A DNA stretch of 64,000 bases from Gymnorhina tibicen (GCA_013399875.1 VXAZ01008012.1:117279-181278); one strand, 5' to 3'; positions 15,712 through 27,678 are shown, counted from the first letter of the stretch. A program made the numbers and translations. The notes: generated by a model from the letters alone, not told the origin.

Positions 15712-16259
15712 TACTTGGCCCTGAGCTACCCTTCCAAGCGTGTCATACATCTGTGCTAAGTGTGCAACTTTAGCAGCTCATTTGGAAATGAATGGATATT
15801 CTGGAATCAGAATAACATGTTCTTTAGAAAGGTGTCAACTCAAAGTTCATCAGTAACCTCTACATAGCATTTCTGTCCTTTAAAATACAAAAAAAAGTCT
15901 GTTTATACAAAGGCTAAACATTTCTGTGGGTAAGGAAGAAAATATTTTTAAATGTGTATCTTCTCACAGGACCATATACCACCTGTAGACACCAGGCATT
16001 CTGAGAATGAAAAAAAGATGCACATGGTCAGCTTAAAGTCAGTCTTTATAGTTTAATATATATTAGTGTTAAAACTATCAAAAAGCAGAGAAATAAAAGT
16101 AAGTACCTCTTGCTTTGTTGTTCCACAGTCCATATAAAGTCAGAGGGGAATGCCTTTTCAGGCTGCTACCAGAGGTGAATTTCTGTGAACAGAGACAGCA
16201 TTTAAAGTTGATAAGTGAATGAATGTTACATTAATGTATGCTGTTAAAACTTTTTGCAG

Positions 16260-16402
16260 CAAAATCAGTGAAAGTCAAAATCAAGTTAAATAAGAAGGAT
16301 GAAAAAAGTCGGGAGAAAGGAAAAGGCAAGAAGAGGCAAAGCAGAGCAAAAGCCAAGCCTGTCGTGAGTGATGATGATAGTGATGAGGATCAAGATGAAA
16401 AT
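16260..16402 (+). CDS. SMARCA2: SMARCA2 exon: lysine-rich C-terminal segment
   Basis: The exon starts with the two bases that complete the split serine codon, then encodes 47 residues: [18 protein letters not shown], a run of KGKGKKR-type basic residues, and [27 protein letters not shown] and AKPVVSD are conserved signatures just C-terminal to the BRM bromodomain; BRG1 has KIKLGRKEK here. The basic cluster fits a nuclear, nucleic-acid-facing tail. The acceptor is TTTTTGCAG and the donor AAT|GTAAGT at 16,403, phase 0. Retaining the following intron would add only five residues before a stop. Confidence 0.96.
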
Positions 16403-17040
16403 GTAAGTTTTGTTCAGTGAGACTGTGGAAGTGGTTGCAGTGATTGCGTCTCTGCCCTGTCCTGCTTGCTGTCAGAATTCTCAACTATTCATGCTTAAGC
16501 ACATGTTTAACCTGTAGTGATCATCCTGAAAGAATTGGGTGGGGGTGTTAACTGTATCTGAATGTGCTCACGAGATTTGGTTCCAGTGCTGGAAGACAAG
16601 AAGTCTAAGAAGTTTGGATCTTATTTCTTCAAGCTGTTCCTACATTCATTGAACCTTTAAGTCTCATGGTCTGTTTGCTTTTGTCCACAGATGAAAAATT
16701 ACAGCTTGATTATTTTTTACCTTTTTTTGGTGGGTGCTTCTACTATTGCAACAAATGAAAATAGATGTCTTCCCAGTTGTTTTTAAATGTCTGGATAGAA
16801 AGAAAGAGCTGGTGTTTCCTGACTCTCTGTCTTTCCTCTCTAAAGAAGTCTACAGCAATTAGAGGAAATGTCATGAAAGAGAAATACTAGATAACACAGT
16901 ACCTTTCTTCAGGCTATCTTGATTTGTCAGTTTAATTGTCATATTTCTTCCTTGTACTTCCTTTTATTTTTCCTTCTTTAACAAGTTCCACAGAATAGCT
17001 GGAAAGAATTTCTGACTTGTCTTGTGTCTCTTACCTCTAG
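16403..17040 (+). other. SMARCA2: Last SMARCA2 intron
   Basis: This 638-base intron has a GTAAGT donor and an acceptor ending CTTACCTCTAG. No repeat or other feature is recognised in it. Confidence 0.85.
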
Positions 17041-17076
17041 GACCAGTCGGAAGCAAGCGGAAGTGATGATGAGTGA
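17041..17076 (+). CDS. SMARCA2: SMARCA2 terminal coding exon with stop
   Basis: Eleven codons (Asp-Gln-Ser-Glu-Ala-Ser-Gly-Ser-Asp-Asp-Glu) are followed by TGA at 17,074-17,076. This matches the acidic C-terminus of BRM, which in human ends in a similar SEGSGTDDE tail (from memory). The frame continues directly from the phase-0 donor at 16,402. In total the window encodes the last 172 residues of SMARCA2; the ATPase, HSA and QLQ regions lie upstream. Confidence 0.95.
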   Translation, partial: DQSEASGSDDE

Positions 17077-17936
17077 TCCATAGGGTTTATTTTCTTGGCA
17101 AACTGACCCCTTCCCCTTCTCTTCTCTTTTCTCCTATTTTACACCCAGTGAATTCTTTTTGTCAAATAGACATTGGGTTGTTTCTGTATTCTCATTCTCT
17201 ATAAATTAGCTTTAGGATAGTGCCAGACAAACATATGATATCATGGTGTAAAAAAGGAAAAAAAATGTAACATATTGTGACCAAATGGGCCTCAAAAAGC
17301 AACAACAAAGAAACCTTTTGAGGGAAGATGTGGGTTGATACTATATTTCTATGGGCTGGTTTTGACTTGGAAATGGTTTGATTGTGCCTGGTTTTATCAT
17401 TTGATAAGGTTTTTTTCAGTGGCATCAGAAAGACAACAAAAAAAAGTCTTTTGTAGCATTGATAACCAGGAGAAGTCATTAAAAGCCACTGGTTATTTTA
17501 TTTTTCATCAGGCAGTTTTCAAATTTTTTATTTGTCCTGTATTGGTTTTTTACACTGTGGTACATATATGCAACTTTGTTTAATAGCTTATAAATGTTCA
17601 GTAGTTAGCTTTCATACACCTTGCCCCATATACGTTTTTCCACTTTACGCTTGATGATCTTCAGAAAAAAGCTTTTTGAATTGTATCAAATTTATGTCTA
17701 CTGTGAACTTTGCTTAACTTTTTTTTCCTCTATTAAAAAGTTGGTTTTAAAAATGCTATTGAATATTGCAATCTATATAGTGTAACGTATGGCTTCTTTC
17801 ATCAGACTGATCTTCTATGTTACCAATGTGGATTATCACCTTTTCCCTAAAGTGTACTTAATCTTTGCTTTCTTTGCACAATGTCTTTGGTTGCAAGTCA
17901 TAAGCCTGAGGCAAATAAAATTTCAGTAATTTTGAA
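17077..17936 (+). other. SMARCA2: SMARCA2 3' UTR
   Basis: The region from the stop codon to the inferred cleavage site is AT-rich with several poly-T runs and carries no transposon signature, as expected for a conserved UTR. The length is inferred from the first canonical polyadenylation signal. Extra AATAAA motifs at 17,961 and 17,982 could allow slightly longer ends. Confidence 0.75.
17914..17919 (+). terminator. SMARCA2: Polyadenylation signal AATAAA of SMARCA2
   Basis: AATAAA is followed 15-20 bases later by a likely cleavage site and then a GT-rich downstream element (GTGGTGTTGGTGTTTT, from about 17,941). This is a complete signal set for 3'-end formation. Confidence 0.8.
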
Positions 17937-18094
17937 GAATGTGGTGTTGGTGTTTTCCTAATAAAGAGATAATTTAGTTCAATAAATGCAGCTTTGTGTT
18001 ACAAGTTCCACGAAAATATTTTTTTAGTAGCAACGAGAGGGCAGGAGTGTCTCCTGTAAATAAGTCCACTGTGGTCTTTCCACAGGTAGGAATT

Positions 18095-18236
18095 ACCTAA
18101 TTCTCTTTTGATGAAACTGAGCATTCCATTCAGTGGGAACAGAACTTTAGGACTGTGCAGTCACATGAGTGTTTAAAGACCAAGGGCCATGTTTGCGCAG
18201 GGGGTAACTTTGTTAATTACATTGAAATGAAAATGC
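18095..18236 (+). repeat. Unnamed dispersed repeat A, copy 1
   Basis: About 140 bases recur at 21,478-21,616 and 23,592-23,732. From GGGAACAGAACTTTAGG to GAAAATGC this copy is identical to the 21.5-kb copy, but the first 45 bases differ at several positions. I do not recognise the family. The flanking sequence (17,937-18,094 and 18,237-18,852) shows nothing else. Confidence 0.8.
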
Positions 18237-18869
18237 AAAATTCAAATATCATAGAAGTATCTTCTGAGATGGAGAGAAGATACGCAACACGTTAAAGTAA
18301 AAAGAGTAAAATTGAATTAGTAGACTGATACCTTGAAGTAAAAGCATAATTCAATTCAAGTGATAAAGAAATAAAATAAACTTTTTTTTTCTTTCAGGAA
18401 ATGTATATCCATATGCTGTAGTGGGTATGAATACAATTAGTTATGCAGGCAGTCAGCCCATAAGTCAGTTTATTTAAAGTCTTACCTTGAGGTATCACAG
18501 TGGTGATGCAATAAGGTGTGGTAGTGTAAATATTTGAAATACATATCTGCAGTTAACGCTGCCACTCTGCAAAATCAAAACTTAGATTTGAACATATATT
18601 ATGTAAAAATGTACAAGCCTAGAAGCCCCTTTGTAAACAGAACATTTCTTTGTTATATGAACTTCTGAGAGCGTGTCTGCAGTAAATCTCTTCATGCTGC
18701 CTTGCAGTATGTTAACTGCTTCAGATTTTTGTACCTCATTTGAAAAGTGATCACTAAGTTTGACTGGTGCCCATTTGTTTATATTAGCCCTGCACTGAGA
18801 GAAGTCAGCTTTGCTTAGCTTCAGCAATTTCAAACATCTTATTCCTAGTGTGTGCCCCATCTGAATGGA

Positions 18870-19563
18870 AGACCCAGTATTTCACAGTGAGGTATCGTTG
18901 ATCTTAGAGGCTCACATTGATGAGACCAGTGTCTGAAGCAGAGAACAAAGTCCTGGTGGACACCAAGTTGAACATGAGCTAACAATGCATTATTTTGGCA
19001 AGAAGGTATCCTGGACTGCATTAGGAGGAGTGTTGCCAGCAGGTCCAGAGAGGTGATCCTTGCCCTCACCTGAGCACCTGTGAGTTGTATCTGGAGTGCT
19101 TTGTCCAGTAGTGGACTCCTGCTGAAGAGAAGACATGGGCATACTGGAGTGGAGAACGTCCAGAAAAGAGCACTGACACAGTTAAAGGACTGTAGCATGT
19201 GACATACACAGGGAGTCTGAGAAAGCTGGCACTGTTCAGCATGAAGAAGAGTGGGCTCAAAGGCACCTTATTGATGTGAATTAGTATTGGGAAAGGGAGG
19301 GTGCAAAGAAGGCAAAGCCAGGATCTTTTCAGGACAGGACCAGAGGCAATGGGCACACACTGAAACACTAGCAGTCCCTATGAATATCATGAAACTTTTA
19401 CTAAGAAAGGTGACTGAGCCCTGGAACAAATTGCCCAGAGAGCTGTTGAAGTCTCCCTTGGAGAAACTTAAAAGCCACCTGGACATGGCCCTACTTGAGC
19501 AGAGGGATTGGATCAGGTGACTTCCAGAGGTGCCTGCCAGTAGTCTTTCTGTGATTCTGTGAT
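18870..19563 (+). repeat. CR1 LINE 3' fragment
   Basis: This degenerate sense CR1 includes 'catgagctaacaatgcatta', 'ctggactgcattaggaggag', 'gagaaagctggcactgttca' and 'acctggacatggccctac', ending TTCTGTGATTCTGTGAT. It covers the C-terminal end of ORF2 and the 3' UTR. Confidence 0.92.
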
Positions 19564-21409
19564 GTAGAATAGTTCAGTTTTCAGTGACAGTTTCACGAGA
19601 CCATAGAGAAATGTTATTTTTTCACTGCAAAATGAACCGAGTCTACCAACCTGTTATACATGACAAAAAGCATGTGGCAGTAGGCTCCAGTCACTGCTGG
19701 CCTAGACTGGACTTAAACTGCCAACTTGGATATAAAAGGCACAGTATCACATTACCCATCCCCAGCGTCCCAGATGACTTTGCAGTGACCCAGTTTGATT
19801 TATTTTTGAAGAACTCATTATTAGCAAATGAGCATTTAGCTGGAGAATAAAAATTAACTAAGAAGATGCAGCATTTCTGTTGAAATGGAAAGTAGCTTTG
19901 GGTTTGGTCAGTAACTGTAAGTCATATGATGATACCAGTTTGCATGAAGAAATACAATTGAATTCTTAGCTGCAGTTTCTTTTATCAGGTTTAAGTAATT
20001 CAAATATTTTCAGTTTCCTCTTTAAGTTTCAGAAAACCCCAAAAGACTTGCAATTATTTTTTAACATTAAAATAAAGTAGAATTAGGATGTAAGCCCTGC
20101 TTATGCCTCCACTGCAGTTGGTCCTGTTATTTTGCTTAGGATTTGAGTTCATTTCTACCAGAGTAGAATTTTGTTATCTTGCTGTTTGTCTGTATGAATT
20201 TACTGTATTTTTCAAGATGAGTTGTTTCCCTGGCAATCTTAGCACATTACTATATGAAAAAAAAAAGGTACTGGGAAAATTGTTGTCATATGTGACTTTC
20301 CAAATTGTTTATCAAAAAAAAGGAGAAAATCTTTACTTAAGGTACATACAAATCTGTGTTTAAGATGAAACCATTTTCTCTTTTACAGAATTCCCTGTCT
20401 AGTATTAAGTGGCAAACACTTGAATTACTTTTTGGACTGTACCCAAAAAAAAGGCACAGTGCTGCAGGCCATATTGAGGGAATTTTACTCATTTCCCATC
20501 TTAATTTCAGATATAGTGTAGTAAAAACGGAAGTGGTGTAGCTTGGGCTCTGAGGAACACAAGCAAAGTGAAGTAAATAGCAAGAGGTTTTCTTGATGCA
20601 TCCGTTTCTCCTAGGAAGTAGGCAGCCATGTAAGTGGGCCAGATGAAAAACATTTAACAGCTTTTATACATTTCAGGTGCTATTAATAATTTATTACTTT
20701 ACCCCTCACATCTTCTGAAAGAAAGAATATACAGAATCTTTTACTCATTAACATAAATGGCTTCCTCCTTAAATGTGTCTGGTCCTCAGTGCAAAGTATT
20801 TTTCACTCTCAGCTCATGAATGGAGCTGGCAACTCAATGATTGTAGAGGCAGAAGCAAGTGCTGCCACAGCCTGTGTGCATGCTGAAACAGAGGCACAGC
20901 TGATGCAGTGGTAAGCCTGAAAGTTGTGTGCAGTTACTGAGCTGTTTGTATGTGCTCAGCCCTGCCAACTACCTAAGCATTAATAGCTCTGTTAATAATG
21001 CCCAACCTACTGTCACTTTTTTTCATGAATGCTTGGATGATCAGGTTTACCGAACACATAGTCTAGCCTAGAAAACAGGACACAGGATATTAAAAACAAA
21101 ATTAATTTTTTATAAAGGGATTTTTAGGCTGGTCTCTTACTTCCCCTCTATTCATCCCCTGAAAAACCTCTGAAATATTTTAAAAGTTTCTGCAGTTTTT
21201 GAATAGGGACTTCATCTGTAAGGTGAAACATAGGTTCACTAAAGGGGCTAGCAAAAGTAGTTATGTGGTTGCACTGACCTTAAGGAAGAAGTGGAAGTAG
21301 TTTCAAGGTAGGCAAAGAGGTGAGTGATAGACAATTTTTATTCCTTTGCAGTTGAATGTCTACCATTTGAGGAGTCGACTCTCCCCTAACCTTTCTGTGC
21401 TGAACAAGG
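19564..21409. other. Intergenic stretch without recognised features
   Basis: AT-rich sequence with short A-runs. No exon, RNA gene or known transposon was seen. Confidence 0.6.
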
Positions 21410-21477
21410 TATAGAAGGTAGGTGAGAAAAAAGCAATAAGCAAAGTGTGTGAAACAAGTCACCAGTCAGCATTTACC

Positions 21478-21616
21478 TAACTCTGTTCTGATGAAACTGA
21501 ACATTCTATTCAGTGGGAACAGAACTTTAGGACTGTGCAGTCACATGAGTGTTTAAAGACCAAGGGCCATGTTTGCGCAGGGGGTAACTTTGTTAATTAC
21601 ATTGAAATGAAAATGC
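21478..21616 (+). repeat. Dispersed repeat A, copy 2 (mosaic)
   Basis: The left 40 bases match the copy at 23,592. The remainder, from GGGAACAGAACTTTAGG onward, matches the copy at 18,095 at every position that distinguishes the copies (CACATG, AAGACCAAGG, GCGCAG and GTAACT). Confidence 0.8.
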
Positions 21617-23301
21617 CATGATGGGTTATCCAGAGGCAGCCTGCCTTTTCTCTGTGAGGAAACTCAGAAAGTATATTTTACCCAAAAATTACTTAAACAT
21701 GATGTAAAACAAAAGTTAACATGGAAGTTGGTGCATCACTTTCTTACTTCCCCGTAACGACCAAGAGCTCCAGTGAGAGCAAGTTGGTGCAGACATACCA
21801 GTACTTTCTCATGCAGAAGTCACATCTGCTTTCCAGATGCTGGTCCTTGTCTCTCCATTAGCTTGAGGAAGATTGTCAGTGTGGCAGTATTTACCGTATT
21901 TTTGGCTCTGTGTTCACACAGAGATGGGTATGCTGAAGAACATGTTGAAGTCTGTGCCTTGATCAGACACTGTTATGTACTTTCCTGTCTTTTTTATAAA
22001 GAGCTTGTATTTCAATCTGTATGGTATTTTTCCTTCCCTGTTATTTTCGTGACCACAGCAGACACAGTAAGAACAAAATTCTTATCCAATTAGATGGTGA
22101 CAGCTTCTGTTTTCTTCTCCTGTATGCCAAGTTGCTGTCAAAAAGCCTGAATCATAACAAAGAACTGCAACATGAAGTTACATGTTTTCAGAGGGACCAG
22201 AAAACGTATTGGAGATTTATACACAAGACAAGGAACATTTTCATGACAACTTCCAATTTAGGTAGCTGCTTGCTGGGTTTGTTCTTGGTATTCAGTGTCA
22301 AGTTTTCATGCACAATCCATTGTTGTGATGACATACACTGATGTTTCATTATTTATCACGTTTGATGACACCAAAGGTTTAAGCTATGTATTGCATCATC
22401 TGCCACCTGCAAATACAAACTTTACATCGGCTCTTCTTACACCAAGAGATGGAGATAAAATTCTAAGACCGTACTCTAATACTAAGACATGAATTCATTG
22501 CAAATGAAAAAGATCTACTTAGATGCCAAATATAATTTTCTTTCTCTGAAACAGACATGGCTTCTTGTAGAGGTGAATGTGTATCCACTTGTGTTATTTG
22601 TATTATGGTTTGTACTCCATTTTACAGTACTAGTATCTGTTATATGCATTCTCCCCTTGGGCTTCCAGCATAACTTCTCTTCTGTCCATCACCTTCCATT
22701 GGAATAAATTTTGTATGTACTAAGCCTTACAGACTTAGAGAAGGTAGTGAATAATTGTGCAGCATTACTTCCCATCTCCTTTGTCATTCTAACATGAAAT
22801 GAGAAAGAGAAGAAGGAGAAAAAAGGCATTGCCCAACAATTCATGTAGAGCTTCTCTTTTTCTGAGCCCAGGACACCTTGTTTCTATTAATGCTGTTGTC
22901 TGCTGGCATAACCCTAGGGACATGTCAGTGCTCCTGCACTTTTAGAAGTTTCTTTGAGCCATTCTTACGGTCAAGGAAGAAAGCAGTGAAGCTGAGCATG
23001 TCTGACATTCTGCAGATGCACAAAAGACGGTAAGTGTTCCATGTCAGTGCACCTAAGCACTTAGAAGTAGTAAATAGGTATTTAAAACTTCACAATTAAT
23101 TTCTGCATAAGGGGCAGTCATATCAAAACAAGAACATTTTACTTCTGCTTTAGAAAACCTTACTAGATGCATTTCCAAACCTTACTGCTGCATCACTTCA
23201 CTGAATGCTGTTTCTTCATGCCATCTTCTATTGTACTGTTTCTGTGTGATAGTAAACATTTAAGTCATGGTCATCTCGAGTCATTACAGGAAAATCATTC
23301 A

Positions 23302-23522
23302 TCCTGGAGGTTGGCCAATGTGATGCCCATCTTCAAGAAGAGTCAGAGAAAGATTGGGGGAGCTACAGGCCTGTCAGCCTGACCTCGGTGCTGTGGAGAG
23401 TTATGGAGCAAATTGTCATGAGTGCTGTCACACAGCATGTACAGGACAACCAGGGGATCAGGCTCCATCAGCAGAAGTTTGTGAAAGGCAGCTCCTGCTT
23501 GACCAAACTGATCTCCTCCTAT
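23302..23522 (+). repeat. CR1 LINE ORF2 fragment, cut by the contig end
   Basis: The reverse-transcriptase region of CR1 reads 'tggaggttggccaatgtgat', 'ttcaagaagagtcag' and 'ctacaggcctgtcagcctga'. It stops at the single N. The same sequence continues uninterrupted in the second copy (25,417 onward). Confidence 0.88.
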
Positions 23523-23523
23523 N
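23523..23523. other. Single-N contig junction
   Basis: One ambiguous base separates the two copies of the 2.1-kb segment. It marks an unmerged contig overlap rather than a sequenced base. Confidence 0.85.
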
Positions 23524-25637
23524 TATAGAAGGTAGGTGAGAAAAAAGCAATAAGCAAAGTGTGTGAAACAAGTCACCAGTCAGCATTTACCTAACTCTGT
23601 TCTGATGAAACTGAACATTCTATTCAGTGGGAACAGAACTTTAGGACTGTGCAGTCATGATGAGTGTTTAAACATCAAGGGCCATGTTTGCACAGGGGGT
23701 AGCTTTGTTAATTACATTGAAATGAAAATGCCATGATGGGTTATCCAGAGGCAGCCTGCCTTTTCTCTGTGAGGAAACTCAGAAAGTATATTTTACCCAA
23801 AAATTACTTAAACATGATGTAAAACAAAAGTTAACATGGAAGTTGGTGCATCACTTTCTTACTTCCCCGTAACGACCAAGAGCTCCAGTGAGAGCAAGTT
23901 GGTGCAGACATACCAGTACTTTCTCATGCAGAAGTCACATCTGCTTTCCAGATGCTGGTCCTTGTCTCTCCATTAGCTTGAGGAAGATTGTCAGTGTGGC
24001 AGTATTTACCGTATTTTTGGCTCTGTGTTCACACAGAGATGGGTATGCTGAAGAACATGTTGAAGTCTGTGCCTTGATCAGACACTGTTATGTACTTTCC
24101 TGTCTTTTTTATAAAGAGCTTGTATTTCAATCTGTATGGTATTTTTCCTTCCCTGTTATTTTCGTGACCACAGCAGACACAGTAAGAACAAAATTCTTAT
24201 CCAATTAGATGGTGACAGCTTCTGTTTTCTTCTCCTGTATGCCAAGTTGCTGTCAAAAAGCCTGAATCATAACAAAGAACTGCAACATGAAGTTACATGT
24301 TTTCAGAGGGACCAGAAAACGTATTGGAGATTTATACACAAGACAAGGAACATTTTCATGACAACTTCCAATTTAGGTAGCTGCTTGCTGGGTTTGTTCT
24401 TGGTATTCAGTGTCAAGTTTTCATGCACAATCCATTGTTGTGATGACATACACTGATGTTTCATTATTTATCACGTTTGATGACACCAAAGGTTTAAGCT
24501 ATGTATTGCATCATCTGCCACCTGCAAATACAAACTTTACATCGGCTCTTCTTACACCAAGAGATGGAGATAAAATTCTAAGACCGTACTCTAATACTAA
24601 GACATGAATTCATTGCAAATGAAAAAGATCTACTTAGATGCCAAATATAATTTTCTTTCTCTGAAACAGACATGGCTTCTTGTAGAGGTGAATGTGTATC
24701 CACTTGTGTTATTTGTATTATGGTTTGTACTCCATTTTACAGTACTAGTATCTGTTATATGCATTCTCCCCTTGGGCTTCCAGCATAACTTCTCTTCTGT
24801 CCATCACCTTCCATTGGAATAAATTTTGTATGTACTAAGCCTTACAGACTTAGAGAAGGTAGTGAATAATTGTGCAGCATTACTTCCCATCTCCTTTGTC
24901 ATTCTAACATGAAATGAGAAAGAGAAGAAGGAGAAAAAAGGCATTGCCCAACAATTCATGTAGAGCTTCTCTTTTTCTGAGCCCAGGACACCTTGTTTCT
25001 ATTAATGCTGTTGTCTGCTGGCATAACCCTAGGGACATGTCAGTGCTCCTGCACTTTTAGAAGTTTCTTTGAGCCATTCTTACGGTCAAGGAAGAAAGCA
25101 GTGAAGCTGAGCATGTCTGACATTCTGCAGATGCACAAAAGACGGTAAGTGTTCCATGTCAGTGCACCTAAGCACTTAGAAGTAGTAAATAGGTATTTAA
25201 AACTTCACAATTAATTTCTGCATAAGGGGCAGTCATATCAAAACAAGAACATTTTACTTCTGCTTTAGAAAACCTTACTAGATGCATTTCCAAACCTTAC
25301 TGCTGCATCACTTCACTGAATGCTGTTTCTTCATGCCATCTTCTATTGTACTGTTTCTGTGTGATAGTAAACATTTAAGTCATGGTCATCTCGAGTCATT
25401 ACAGGAAAATCATTCATCCTGGAGGTTGGCCAATGTGATGCCCATCTTCAAGAAGAGTCAGAGAAAGATTGGGGGAGCTACAGGCCTGTCAGCCTGACCT
25501 CGGTGCTGTGGAGAGTTATGGAGCAAATTGTCATGAGTGCTGTCACACAGCATGTACAGGACAACCAGGGGATCAGGCTCCATCAGCAGAAGTTTGTGAA
25601 AGGCAGCTCCTGCTTGACCAAACTGATCTCCTCCTAT
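23524..25637 (+). repeat. Copy 2 of the 2.1-kb tandem duplication
   Basis: It repeats 21,410-23,522 and then continues into the full CR1 fragment. It includes dispersed repeat A, copy 3 (23,592-23,732), which carries the diverged bases CATGATG, AACATCAAGG, GCACAG and GTAGCT. If the duplication is artificial, the true locus has one such segment. Confidence 0.9.
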
Positions 25638-26337
25638 GACAGGGTGACCCACCTGGTGGATAAGGGAAAGGCTGTGGATGTCATGTACCTGAACTTCAAA
25701 GCCTTTGATAGTGCTTCCCACAGCATTCTCCAGGAAAAGCTGTCAGCCCATGGCTTGGACAGGTGTACTCTGCTGGTAAAAACCTGGCTGTATGGCTGGG
25801 CCCAGTGAGTGGTGGTGGATGGAGTTACATTCAGCTGGTGGCCAGTCAAAAGTGGTGTTCCCCAGGGCTCAGTACTGGGGCCAGTTCTGTTTAATGGCTT
25901 CACCAGCGACCTGTACGAGGGGGATTGAGTGCACCCTCAGTCAGTTTGCAGATAACACCAAGCTGGGTGTTATCTGGGGAGTGTTGATCTGCTGGAGGGC
26001 AGGAAGGCTCTGCAGAGGGATCTGGACAGGCTGGATCATGGCCAAGGCCAGCGGTGTGAGGTTCAACAAGGCCCAGTGCCGGGTCCTGCCCTTGGGTCAC
26101 AACAGCCCCAGGCAGTGCCACAGGCTGGGGCAGAGTGGCTGCAAAGCTGCCCACAGGAAAAGGACCTGGGGGTGCTGGTGACAGCAGCTGAACATGAGCC
26201 AGGGTGTGCCCAGGTGGCCAAGAAGGAGCCAGATGTGGCACTTGGTGCCATGGTCTAGTTGATAAGGTGGTGTTTGGTCAAGGTTGGACTCAATGATCTT
26301 AGAAGTCTTTTCTAACCTTAATGATTCTATGATTCTG
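25417..26337 (+). repeat. CR1 LINE, reverse-transcriptase part of ORF2 to 3' end
   Basis: It encodes degenerate CR1 RT text: VGHIVMSAV-like and LVKTWLYGW-like segments, with 'gttccccagggctcagtact' corresponding to the conserved VPQGSVLGP motif. Frameshifts occur, and an internal deletion joins the RT core to a late ORF2 segment ('gatgtggcacttggtgccat'). It ends AATGATTCTATGATTCTG. Confidence 0.93.
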
Positions 26338-26806
26338 TTAATTTCTTCACTACTTCTAGGGAATCTGGAGGATGCATAGATGCTCTGTAGCAGGGTCCGT
26401 ATCAGAATCAAACTACGTTGCGGTAGTGATTTCTCTGAGATGGATAGGTTAAACAAAAAAAACCAACCAAACAAAAGAAAAATAAAGAAGGCTTGTCCTA
26501 AATCTGGTGAGTTGATTATTTCTGCTTATGGGCAAACAAATGAAAAGGCTATTACTGTCTCTTTTTCCAGGCCCACTTCAAAGCATCCTCCCTGTTCCCA
26601 GAACATAAATGCCAGGTTTAGCTGCCTTGAGACCCAGCCACCAAGCTGTAGGTTAAGGGGAGAAGTTTGAATTTATTCTTCACAACCACTCAAGTGATGG
26701 ATTTTTTTTTTCTGCCATGCAGTGATTCTGTCATTCTGACTACCTCTGGGGCTGATGCTCTCTGCTTTTCTATCTGTGCCAAGTTGAAAGTTCACACGAG
26801 AGACAT

Positions 26807-26951
26807 TGCTGGAAAGATAAACATGAAATTTCAGTGCACTTTTTTTAACCTTAGTAATACAGAGAGCTACAGAAAATACCCTTCTGTGAAGGCTGCATTC
26901 ACCGCAGGTGTACACATTTTCAGGAAGGTCACACATGTATTATCTTTTTGC
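26807..26951 (+). repeat. Unnamed dispersed repeat B, copy 1
   Basis: It shares blocks with 30,468-30,596, including GAAAGATAAACATGAAAT/GCAAAGATAAATATGAAAT, 'aaccttagtaatacagagag' and 'caggaaggtcacacat'. The other copy lacks about 30 bases in the middle. The family was not recognised. Confidence 0.75.
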
Positions 26952-27678
26952 TCACAGAAGGGCTGGAAAGTATGGAGCTCACAGTTGTCAGTGCCACAGC
27001 TGTGGGCTTCTGGGTAAGGATTAAGGGGCAAACAATGCAGATGTCATCATGGGAGTCTGCTATAGACCACCCAGCCAGGATGGTGATGCTGATGAATTAG
27101 TCTTTGAGGAACTAAGAAACACATCTAAATCAACTGCCCTTGTTCTTATGGGGGATTTCAGCTTGCCAGGTGTTACCTGGGAATACCAAAGAGCTGGCAC
27201 AAATGGGTCCAGAAGATTTGTAGAACACCTGGATGACCACTTCATGATACAGGTACTAAGAGAGCTGGCTAGGAAACATACTCTCCTTGATTTGTTGCTT
27301 GCTGACAGAGAGGGTTTTGTGAGCAGAGTAGAGTTGGTGGCCATATTCACCACAGTGACCACAAAGCAATCAAGCTTAAATTCTCTGTTGACAGGAGAAA
27401 AAGTGCCAGCAAAACCCCAACTCTGGACATGAGGAGGGCAGACTTCAGGCTGCTCAGGGAATTGCTGAGTAAGGTACCCTGGGAAAATGCTTTTGCAGGT
27501 GCTGGGGTCCATCAGTGCTGGTCCCGCTTTAAGCACCATCTTCTAAGGGAACAGGAGGAGGCAATTCCCAAGTGCCAGAAGTCGAGCAGGTGAGGCAGAA
27601 GATGGCTTGGCTGGGTGGGAAGCTTCTTTGGGAGGTAGTGGCAAAAAGAGAAGATGTAGGCTCAGCAGAAGCAAGGTC

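Larger units (their letters stand above)
14543..16259 (+). other. SMARCA2: SMARCA2 intron containing an LTR insertion
   Basis: This 1.7-kb intron separates the acidic and lysine-rich exons. The antisense LTR-tRNA element at 15,111-15,705 occupies a third of it. The flanks (14,543-15,104 and 15,712-16,259) show no other recognisable feature. The acceptor at its end is TTTTTGCAG (16,251-16,259). Confidence 0.85.
21410..23522 (+). repeat. Copy 1 of a 2.1-kb tandem duplication (probably an assembly artefact)
   Basis: This segment recurs at 23,524-25,637 at an offset of 2,114-2,115 bases. The copies look identical except for a few differences in the first 300 bases. They meet at a single N (23,523), and the second copy starts mid-sequence with no transposon boundary. 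That is the pattern of two overlapping contig ends placed side by side. Contents are dispersed repeat A near the left end, then unique AT-rich sequence, then the start of a CR1 fragment from about 23,302. Confidence 0.9.

Noticed and set aside
21410..25637. A genuine recent segmental duplication producing paired open frames of 106, 106, 65, 72 and 71 codons
   Set aside because: The copies meet at a single N and have no natural boundary; unmerged contig overlap is simpler. The frames lack motifs.
27049..27432. A host endonuclease-like gene
   Set aside because: The GDFS and VCYRPP motifs belong to the CR1 LINE ORF2, which continues downstream into RT and a CR1 tail.
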